Part shown: positions 1 to 6,414 of the stretch, in pieces | Position numbering within the stretch: position 1 is the first letter of the stretch | How the letters are laid out: every line of letters starts with the position of its first letter | NCBI RefSeq assembly: GCF_010730745.1 | Contig: NZ_AP022615.1 | Coordinates: forward strand, 3,720,001 to 3,784,000 | Source: Mycobacterium heidelbergense | GTDB lineage: Bacteria; Actinomycetota; Actinomycetes; Mycobacteriales; Mycobacteriaceae | Length of the DNA stretch: 64,000 nucleotides | Direction of reading: 5' to 3' | Notes under the pieces: generated by a model | Told to the model about the DNA's origin: nothing | Seen by the model: the letters and a program-made list of their open reading frames with translations, nothing else | Database searches by the model: none | Position numbers and translations under genes: made by a program

Positions 1-509
1 GAGCGATTGATTCGTTTCGCTAGCGCCCTAATGCCGATTTGCTGTCCAGGATGCAACAGCAGCTCGACTGCGACCTCCAGACCGCTCTTACCAGTAAACG
101 GGTCGGAATGACGTTGTGTAGTTAGGCCAGGCAGGTCGACGGCGGCGTGCACGAAGAGGCCAGGAGCTACAAGGTGTACCTGTCCCCGGAGGTCGAGCCA
201 GCCCCAACCGCGGTCGTGCAGCACCTCTCTTGCGGCGGCCGTAATTCGATCTGCCACGAGAACCTTCTGAACCGCCTGGCCATCTACCGTTTCCGGCGAT
301 GCGCGACGCCACCGATCGATCTGGCGAGCTAGGCCATCGATGGATGCAAGCGCGGTGTACTTAACCTCAACTGGCACTCGATTGCCACCCGGAATATCGA
401 CCCAAAAATCAACGGCTGAGTCCGGGTGCACGGGCTGCCGTGCAGACACTCCGATGCTTGCCAAGGCGTCCATGAACGCCTGTTCTACTTCGGCCGCTGT
501 TCCGAGCAT
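1..509 (-). CDS. Uncharacterised protein, 5' part only: PD-(D/E)XK-like N-domain plus start of a winged helix
   Basis: A minus-strand frame stays open for 169 codons from an ATG at 509 to the left edge, so the 3' end lies outside the window. Seen: residues 34-50 contain D34, then E48-V-K50, the spacing of a PD-(D/E)XK nuclease core; residues 86-88 read ADR; residues 101-109 are GWGWLDLRG; from residue 143 an amphipathic stretch (GLEVAVELLL, then IRALAKRI) looks like the first helices of a winged helix. Actinobacterial regulators with a nuclease-like N-domain and a C-terminal helix-turn-helix share this layout, from memory. The gene is less GC-rich than the host backbone and sits beside mobile-element debris, so it is probably accessory. 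It has a good promoter with the ATG at the predicted transcript start. Function is unknown: regulator, antitoxin or defence protein are all possible. The frame is well supported; the domain reading is tentative. Confidence 0.7.
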   Translation of the reverse strand, partial: MLGTAAEVEQAFMDALASIGVSARQPVHPDSAVDFWVDIPGGNRVPVEVKYTALASIDGLARQIDRWRRASPETVDGQAVQKVLVADRITAAAREVLHDRGWGWLDLRGQVHLVAPGLFVHAAVDLPGLTTQRHSDPFTGKSGLEVAVELLLHPGQQIGIRALAKRINR

Positions 510-515
510 AGTGAA

Positions 516-544
516 ACAATAGTATGTGTTCGGTGTTCGGTCAA
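516..544 (-). promoter_or_regulatory. SigA-type leaderless promoter of the left-edge gene
   Basis: On the minus strand TTGACC (544-539) and TATTGT (521-516) are separated by exactly 17 bp, and the ATG at 509 follows 6 bp after the -10. No Shine-Dalgarno sequence fits between, so the transcript is predicted to begin at or next to the start codon. The promoter is overlapped by the 521-566 palindrome, which suggests a repressor covers it. Confidence 0.6.
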
Positions 545-566
545 TACCGAACACCGAACACATACT
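521..566. repeat. 46-bp perfect palindrome with doubled heptamers
   Basis: Two 21-bp arms (521-541 and 546-566) are exact reverse complements around a 4-bp centre (CAAT). Each arm contains GTTCGGT or its complement twice in tandem. The element overlaps the -35 and the first base of the -10 of the divergent leaderless promoter. It could be an operator for a multimeric regulator, perhaps the neighbouring gene's own product, or a cruciform/transfer-origin remnant. It does not match the mycobacterial SOS box as I know it. Confidence 0.75.
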
Positions 567-905
567 GGGTCACTCGCCCGGCGCTCCGCGCCCCATCCTT
601 GCGGTGAGCTTGCTGCAGCCAAATGCGACTTGCAACTCGCGTCATCGCCGCCGAAGCGCCCAAATCTCTTTTCTTTCAATCCTTCAGGCCCATCTATCTC
701 AACAATTGCCTGCCCACTCTCGACCGACCCTAACATCTCCTAAACTACTCTCAGTAGATACCAAAACCACTGCACCCCTTCGATTCTCGCCATTTCAACA
801 CTCAAAAGGGTGCTGCCACTTTGGCACAAAGGTGCAATACTGATTTGGGATCGCGCTGCGCGCACCCCCAAATCTCATCCACTACAACTGGTTTGACTCA
901 CCAGC
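567..905. other. AT-richer non-coding stretch
   Basis: About 340 bases, visibly lower in GC than the rest. No frame here has convincing codon bias. A minus-strand frame starting at an ATG at 736 has a purine-rich TAGGAG in front, but its translation (83 codons) resembles nothing I know and it reads into the palindrome. The stretch fits degraded mobile-element DNA. Confidence 0.4.
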
Positions 906-1364
906 GTGCACGGGTTCGACCTGACGTTCGCGGCGCCGAAAAAGTGTGTCGCTGGTGCGGGCGTTGGTCGGTGATGTGGCGGAAAAGGCGGTGCAGGTCG
1001 CTCACGAGAGGGCCGTTGGTGCGGCCATGGAGTATCTGCACGCGCATGCCGGCTACACCCGGGTACACAACCCGGTGAGCGGGACCAAGGATCTGCAGTG
1101 GTTGCCGGGTTTGGTGGGGATTGCTTATCGACATGAGACTTCGCGCTGCGGTGACCCACACCTACATGCTCATGTGATCGTGCCCAAACGGCAGGCCCGC
1201 ATGGATGGGGCGCTGGTGTCGCTTGACTCCAAGTCGTTGTATCACGAGGCCAAAGCCGCCGGGATCATCTATCAGGCCACATTGCGCCACGAGCTGTATG
1301 CCCAGCTCGGCCTGGAATGGACCCGCACCGATGAGCACACCGGGACGGTGGAGATCGCCGTGAT
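906..1364 (+). pseudogene. TrwC/MobF-type relaxase remnant, frameshifted and truncated
   Basis: Translated in two frames, this is the N-terminal part of a MobF relaxase, the DNA-nicking enzyme of conjugative elements. GFDLTFAAPK is in one frame and SVSLVRALVGDVAEKAV in another; the frame changes at a run of five A's near 938-942, where four would restore PKSVSL. The metal-binding block follows: a His in RHETS and PHLHAH at about 1158-1175. The protein then stops matching after the TVEIAVI segment near 1363, where integrase sequence begins. The N-terminus with the catalytic tyrosine and the whole helicase half are missing. It cannot encode a working relaxase and marks a former integrative or plasmid-borne element. 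Confidence 0.75.
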
Positions 1365-1616
1365 CCGGAAAACTTCAACACCGCCTGGCGCGCCGTCCGC
1401 GACCAGCTCGGGATGCCCGATGTGACGTCGCACAGCTTCTGCAAGACCGTGGCGACACTAATCGACGACGCGGGCCTGTCAGCGCGGATCGGCGCGGACC
1501 ACCTCGGGCACGCAAAGGTGTCCATGACCCAAGACCGCTACATGTCCCGCGGACGTGTCCACAACCAGGTCGCTGACCTGCTGGACTGCGCCGTAAGCGA
1601 CATAAACGATGAATAA
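1365..1616 (+). pseudogene. Tyrosine recombinase (phage/ICE integrase) C-terminal fragment
   Basis: From codon CCG at 1365 the frame reads PENFNTAWRAVRDQLG, then HSFCKTVATLIDDAGLS, HLGH and DRYMSRG before a TAA at 1614. These are the box II motifs of a tyrosine recombinase: H-x-x-R, H-x-x-H and the catalytic Tyr. The expected Arg of HxxR is Cys here (HSFC), a CGC-to-TGC type change, so even the surviving part should be inactive. The N-terminal core and arm-binding domains are replaced by the relaxase fragment. The fragment ends 46 bp from the 3' end of tRNA-Arg, the usual distance for an integrase next to its attR/attL site. Confidence 0.8.
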
Positions 1617-1662
1617 ACGATGACCGGCGTTTTCGGCAGGACCGAAAACCACTTCTGACCAG

Positions 1663-1736
1663 TGCCCCCGGCACGACTCGAACGTGCGACCTAGGGATTA
1701 GAAGGCCCTTGCTCTATCCACCTGAGCTACGGAGGC
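1663..1736 (-). tRNA. tRNA-Arg(TCT)
   Basis: The reverse complement folds as a cloverleaf: acceptor GCCTCCG/CGGGGGC (one T-G pair), D-stem GCTC/GAGC, anticodon loop CTTCTAA (anticodon TCT), T-stem GCACG/CGTGC with TTCGAGT loop, discriminator A, CCA not encoded. The last pair of the anticodon stem (positions 31-39) is a C-T mismatch. Its 3' end faces the integrase remnant, so the 3' half is the likely attachment site of the lost element. Confidence 0.9.
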
Positions 1737-1921
1737 AATGTGCAGGTCAGTCTATCCAACGGCGCTCACCGGCGAAGTCGGGCAACGGCACGCGCACGAA
1801 AAGCCTTCCCGCGCCGCGATTATCGGTTATGGTTTGAGCCTCGACACACGTACAACACCGGCTGGTAATCAGCCGTTAACCGCAACGAGGCGTGTGCCTA
1901 ACGTCGAGGGGTGGCGTTGCT

Positions 1922-3169
1922 ATGAGCGTGGCCTTGACCGTGACTTCGCGGTGCTCGTGGGCCGGTGCCCAGGCCCTGCGGCTGGCGGCCGATGCCAGGG
2001 ATACCTATCGTGCCGGCGCGTTGTTGCTGCGTGGCTCGCCGTCCGCGGTCGGCTGGTTCGCCGGCTGGCTGTCGACCGAGTTTCCCCCGCATGTGCTCAC
2101 CGGGCACGCGTTGTCCCGGGTCTCGCCGCCGTCCATCGGCCGCGTCGGCGCCGCGTGGGCGGCGCAGCGCGCGGACCAAACCCTCACCGCCGCGCTACAG
2201 GAGTGCTTCGGGCCGGACTTTCGCGACCTCGTGCGCCACCCGGGCTGCGCCCAGTCCGAGTGCACCCCCCGCGGCGGGCTATTGCACAGGCCCGGGCCGC
2301 ACCGCCGGTACGCGGCGCAGACGTCCGACATCTCCTACGGTCCGGGCGGCAGCGAACACCTGCTCGACGTCTGGCGGCGCCATGACCAGGTGCCCGGCCG
2401 CCGCGCGCCGGTGCTCATCCAGGTCCCCGGCGGGGCGTGGGCCGTCAACGGCAAACGCGGTCAGGCCTACACGCTGATGAGCCGGATGGTCGAACTCGGC
2501 TGGATCTGCGTCTCGATCAACTACAGCAAGAGCCCGCGCTGCACATTTCCGGCGCACCTCATCGACGTGAAACGGGCGATCGCGTGGGTCCGCGAGAACA
2601 TCGCCGACTACGGTGGCGACCCGGACTTCGTCGCGATCACCGGCGGCTCGGCGGGCGGGCACCTGGCGTCGCTGGCCGCGCTCACCCCGAACGATCCCGA
2701 GTTCCAGCCCGGCTTCGAGGACGCCGACACCAGCGTCCAGGCCGCCGCGCCGTATTACGGCGTGTACGACTTCACCGACGTGGAGAACATGCACGAGTTG
2801 ATGCTGCCGTTCCTCGAGCAATTCGTTTTCAAGACCCGCTACGCCGACGACCCCGACCGGTTCAGGGCGGCGTCGCCGATTTCGTACGCGCACAGCGAGG
2901 CTCCGCCGTTCTTCGTGCTGCACGGTGAGAAGGACGAACTGATTCCCAGCGGCCAGGCCCGGGCCTTCTGCGCGGCGCTGCGGGAGGCCGGAGCGGCCAC
3001 GGTGGCCCACGCCGAACTCGCCAACGCCCACCACGCTTTCGACATCACCCCGACCGTCCGATCGGGGTTGGCCGCCGACGCCGTCGCCGACTTCCTGGGC
3101 GTCGTCTACGGGCGGCGCGCCGGCTCGCTGACGGATTCGTTGCCGTTGCCGGCGACATCGGCCAGCTGA
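1922..3169 (+). CDS. lipQ: Carboxylesterase/lipase of the hormone-sensitive lipase family, LipQ-like
   Basis: A 415-residue alpha/beta hydrolase predicted to cleave short acyl esters. The oxyanion loop reads PGGAW near residue 170 instead of the common HGG. The nucleophile elbow GGSAGG (Ser near 243), the acid in HGEKDELIP near 337 and the base in NAHHAF near 371 complete a catalytic triad. About 140 N-terminal residues precede the hydrolase core and carry no clear signal peptide. I chose ATG 1922 because GAGGGG lies about 10 bp upstream; an in-frame ATG at 1892 has no ribosome site. It is the first gene of the conserved backbone right of the tRNA and lies ahead of three acyltransferase genes, as lipQ (Rv2485c) does in M. 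tuberculosis. The physiological substrate cannot be read from sequence. Confidence 0.88.
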   Translation: MSVALTVTSRCSWAGAQALRLAADARDTYRAGALLLRGSPSAVGWFAGWLSTEFPPHVLTGHALSRVSPPSIGRVGAAWAAQRADQTLTAALQECFGPDFRDLVRHPGCAQSECTPRGGLLHRPGPHRRYAAQTSDISYGPGGSEHLLDVWRRHDQVPGRRAPVLIQVPGGAWAVNGKRGQAYTLMSRMVELGWICVSINYSKSPRCTFPAHLIDVKRAIAWVRENIADYGGDPDFVAITGGSAGGHLASLAALTPNDPEFQPGFEDADTSVQAAAPYYGVYDFTDVENMHELMLPFLEQFVFKTRYADDPDRFRAASPISYAHSEAPPFFVLHGEKDELIPSGQARAFCAALREAGAATVAHAELANAHHAFDITPTVRSGLAADAVADFLGVVYGRRAGSLTDSLPLPATSAS

Positions 3170-3295
3170 GCCACCCGGATCGCGCCTTTCACCAGCGCGG
3201 CGACCCGACTAGCGTTGTGTTGGCAATTCGGTTTGCGGGCGCGAGGCAGGAGGCGTGGTCGGCGGTGACAGGGTTGGCGCGTCGAGTTCACGGTC

Positions 3296-4765
3296 ATGGC
3301 TGAGTCGGCCGAGGTCGTCAGGCTGTCCGACGAGCTTGGACCGGTCGACTATCTGATGCATCGGGGTGAGGCGAATCCCCGGACCCGGTCGGGGATCATG
3401 GCGCTGGAACTCCTCGACACCACGCCGGACTGGGAGCGGTTTCGCGCCCGATTCGACAACGCCTCCCGACGGGTGCTGCGGCTGCGGCAGAAGGTCGTCG
3501 TGCCGACCTTGCCGACGGCGGCCCCGCGGTGGGTGGTGGATCCTGACTTCAACCTCGACTTCCATGTGCGCCGGGTGCGCGTGTCCGGTCCCGGCACGCT
3601 GCGCGAGGTTTTCGATCTCGCCGAGGTGATCCTGCAGTCGCCGATGGACATATCCCGGCCGCTGTGGACGGCGACCCTGGTGGAGGGTCTCGCCGACGGG
3701 AGGGCCGCGACGCTGCTGCATGTCAGCCACGCGGTCACCGACGGCGTCGGCGGCGTCGAGATGTTCGCGGAGATCTATGACCTCGAGCGCGATCCGCCGC
3801 CCAAACCGACGCCCCCGCAACCCATTCCGCAGGACCTAACGCCCAATGACCTGATGCGCCAAGGCCTCAACCGCCTGCCCTTCGCCATAGTCGGCGGCGT
3901 CGTGGGCGCGGTGTCTGGGGCGGTGTCGGCGGCCGGGCGGGCGGTCCTCGATCCCGTGTCCACGGTAGGGGGAGCGGTTGGTTACGCCCTCTCGGGCCTG
4001 CGGGTGATCAACCGCGCCGCCGAGCCGTCGCCGCTGCTGCGCCGGCGCAGCCTCGCCACCCGCACCGAAGCGATCGACATCAAGCTCTCCGACCTGCACA
4101 AGGCCGCGAAGGCCGGCGGCGGATCGATCAACGACGCCTATCTCGCCGGCCTGTCCGGCGCATTGCGGCGCTACCACGAGGCCCTCGGCGTGCCGATCAG
4201 CACGCTGCCGATGGCGGTGCCGGTGAACCTGCGGGCCGACGCCGACACCGCGGGCGGCAACCGGTTCACCGGCGTCAACTTGGCCGCGCCGTTGGGCACC
4301 GCCGATCCGGTCTCCCGGATGAAGAAGATCCGCGCCCAGATGACGCAGCGCCGCGACGAGCCCGCGATGAACATCATCGGTTCCCTCGCGCCGGTGCTGA
4401 GCGTGTTGCCCACACCGGTTCTGGAGGGGATCACCGGCTCGGTGATCGGCTCGGACGTGCAGGCCAGCAACGTCCCCGTCTACCCGGGGGACACCTACAT
4501 CGCCGGCGCAAAGATCTTGCGGCAGTACGGCATTGGCCCGCTGCCCGGTGTGGCGATGATGGTGGTGCTGATTTCCCGCGGCGGCTGGTGCACCATCACC
4601 GTGCGGTACGACAGGGCGTCCGTGCGAAACGAGCCGCTGTTCGCCCGGTGCCTGCTGGAGGGTTTCGACGAGATCCTGGCGCTGGCCGGCGATCCCGCGC
4701 CCCACGCGGTGCCCGCCTCGTTCACCGAACCGGCCGTTTCGCCGCGATCGGTGTCGGGCTCATGA
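3296..4765 (+). CDS. WS/DGAT-type O-acyltransferase (Rv2484c-like)
   Basis: A 489-residue member of the wax ester synthase/diacylglycerol acyltransferase family, which joins acyl-CoA to alcohols or diacylglycerol. The family motif HHxxxDG appears near residues 144-150 as SHAVTDG: the second His, thought to be catalytic, and DG are kept but the first His is Ser. The PLN-like segment reads PVNLRAD near 310, followed by GGNRFTGV. A glycine/alanine/valine-rich stretch near 196-240 is hydrophobic and could touch the membrane. Its stop overlaps the start of the HAD-PlsC gene by 4 bp, so it is probably translated with plsC and plsB2 as a glycerolipid module. Acyltransferase activity is inferred; the altered motif leaves real doubt. 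Confidence 0.85.
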   Translation: MAESAEVVRLSDELGPVDYLMHRGEANPRTRSGIMALELLDTTPDWERFRARFDNASRRVLRLRQKVVVPTLPTAAPRWVVDPDFNLDFHVRRVRVSGPGTLREVFDLAEVILQSPMDISRPLWTATLVEGLADGRAATLLHVSHAVTDGVGGVEMFAEIYDLERDPPPKPTPPQPIPQDLTPNDLMRQGLNRLPFAIVGGVVGAVSGAVSAAGRAVLDPVSTVGGAVGYALSGLRVINRAAEPSPLLRRRSLATRTEAIDIKLSDLHKAAKAGGGSINDAYLAGLSGALRRYHEALGVPISTLPMAVPVNLRADADTAGGNRFTGVNLAAPLGTADPVSRMKKIRAQMTQRRDEPAMNIIGSLAPVLSVLPTPVLEGITGSVIGSDVQASNVPVYPGDTYIAGAKILRQYGIGPLPGVAMMVVLISRGGWCTITVRYDRASVRNEPLFARCLLEGFDEILALAGDPAPHAVPASFTEPAVSPRSVSGS

Positions 4766-6414
4766 GCGTGTCGAAAGAGCAGGGCAACGCTCGCGGGACG
4801 GCCACGCCGCCAGCCGACCTGCGGTTGCCCGGCTCGGTCGCCGAGATCATGGCCAGCCCTCCCGGCGCCAGGATCGGGGCGTTCTTCGACCTGGACGGCA
4901 CGCTGGTCGCCGGCTTCACCGCGGTGATCCTGACCCAGGAGCGGCTGCGGCGCCGGGACATGGGCGTGGGCGAGCTGCTCAGCATGGTTCAGGCCGGCCT
5001 GAGCCATACCCTCGGGCGCATCGAGTTCGAAGACCTCATCGGCAAGGCCGCCGCCGCGCTGGCCGGCCGCCTGTTGGACGACCTGGAGGAGGTTGGCGAG
5101 CGGCTGTTCGTCCAGCGGATCGAGTCGCGGATCTACCCGGAAATGCGCGAGCTGGTGCGGGCGCACGTGGCCCGCGGCCACACCGTCGTGCTCAGCTCGT
5201 CGGCGCTGACCATCCAGGTCAATCCGGTGGCGCGCTTCCTCGGAATCTCCAACATGCTCACCAACAAGTTCGAGACCAACGAGGACGGGATCCTCACCGG
5301 CGGCGTGCAGAAGCCGATCCTGTGGGGACCGGGCAAAGCCGGTGCCGTGCAACGGTTTGCCGCCGAGCACGACATCGACCTCAAGGACAGCTACTTCTAC
5401 GCCGACGGTGACGAGGACGTCGCCCTGATGTATTTGGTCGGCAACCCGCGGCCCACCAACCCCGAGGGAAAGATGGCCGCCGTGGCCAAGCGCCGCGGCT
5501 GGCCGATCCTCAGATTCGACAGCCGGGGTCGAGTGGGCCTGCAGCGCCAGCTTCGGACACTCGCCGGGTTCGGTTCGATGTTCCCCGTCGCCGCCGGCGC
5601 CGTCGGAATCGGGGTGCTCACCCGCAACCGGCGGCGGGGCGTGAACTTCTTCACCTCCACCTTCTCCCAGCTGTCGCTGGCGATCGCCGGCGTGAATCTC
5701 AAGGTCCTCGGCGAGGAGAACCTGACCGCGCAGCGGCCGGCGGTCTTTATCTTCAATCACCGCAACCAGGTTGACCCGGTCATCGTGGGCGCGCTGGTGC
5801 GCGACAACTGGATCGCCGTGGGCAAGAAGGAACTGCAACGGGACCCGATCATGGGCACGCTCGGCAAGCTGCTGGACGGCGTGTTCATCGACCGGGACGA
5901 TCCGGTCGCCGCGGTGGAGACGCTGCACACGGTCGAAGAGCGGGCCAAGAGGGGGCTCTCGATCGTGATCGCTCCCGAGGGCACCCGGATCGACACCACC
6001 GAAGTCGGGCCGTTCAAGAAGGGGCCGTTCCGCATCGCGATGGCGGTCGGCATCCCCCTCGTCCCGATCGTGATCCGCAACGCGGAGCTCGTCGCCGCCC
6101 GAAACTCCACCGTCGTCAACCCGGGCACGGTCGACGTCGCGGTGTTTCCGCCGATTTCGGTGCGGGACTGGACGGTTGAGACGTTGCCCGAGCACATCGC
6201 CGAGGTACGTCAGCTTTATCTGGACACGCTGGCCGACTGGCCCGTTGACGAGCTGCCCGCGGTCGGCCTGTACGCCGAGAAGAAGGCGGCGGCGAAGAGA
6301 GCCGGGACGCGGGCCGTCAAGGCCACCGCGAAGAAGGCCGCCCCCAAGCCGGCGCGCAAGGCCGCGGCGAAAAGGACCGCGACCCCGGGCTCCCCGCCCA
6401 GAGGGCGGCCGTGA
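4762..6414 (+). CDS. plsC: HAD-family hydrolase fused to 1-acyl-sn-glycerol-3-phosphate acyltransferase
   Basis: A 550-residue two-domain protein. The N-terminal half is a HAD phosphatase: DLDGTLV near residues 43-49 with the nucleophilic Asp, SSSALT near 150, and DGDEDVAL near 215. The C-terminal half is a PlsC acyltransferase: NHRNQVD (the HX4D motif) near 331, IDRDD near 378 and PEGTR near 405, which together bind lysophosphatidate and acyl-CoA. From about residue 506 the tail is rich in Ala and Lys with repeated KKAA and KAAAK units, like a histone-type tail. I chose ATG 4762, which overlaps the upstream TGA; longer in-frame starts lie inside the previous gene. The fusion suggests one protein both acylates lysophosphatidate and removes a phosphate to give diacylglycerol, but the HAD substrate is not proven. 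Confidence 0.92.
   Translation: MSVSKEQGNARGTATPPADLRLPGSVAEIMASPPGARIGAFFDLDGTLVAGFTAVILTQERLRRRDMGVGELLSMVQAGLSHTLGRIEFEDLIGKAAAALAGRLLDDLEEVGERLFVQRIESRIYPEMRELVRAHVARGHTVVLSSSALTIQVNPVARFLGISNMLTNKFETNEDGILTGGVQKPILWGPGKAGAVQRFAAEHDIDLKDSYFYADGDEDVALMYLVGNPRPTNPEGKMAAVAKRRGWPILRFDSRGRVGLQRQLRTLAGFGSMFPVAAGAVGIGVLTRNRRRGVNFFTSTFSQLSLAIAGVNLKVLGEENLTAQRPAVFIFNHRNQVDPVIVGALVRDNWIAVGKKELQRDPIMGTLGKLLDGVFIDRDDPVAAVETLHTVEERAKRGLSIVIAPEGTRIDTTEVGPFKKGPFRIAMAVGIPLVPIVIRNAELVAARNSTVVNPGTVDVAVFPPISVRDWTVETLPEHIAEVRQLYLDTLADWPVDELPAVGLYAEKKAAAKRAGTRAVKATAKKAAPKPARKAAAKRTATPGSPPRGRP

Noticed and set aside
485..736. Minus-strand 83-codon frame near the left edge
   Set aside because: A TAGGAG precedes its ATG, but the reading runs through the palindrome and the promoter of the left-edge gene and resembles no protein.
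1738..2385. Plus-strand frame starting right after tRNA-Arg
   Set aside because: Overlaps lipQ in another frame with Arg/Ala/Pro-rich translation typical of a shadow.
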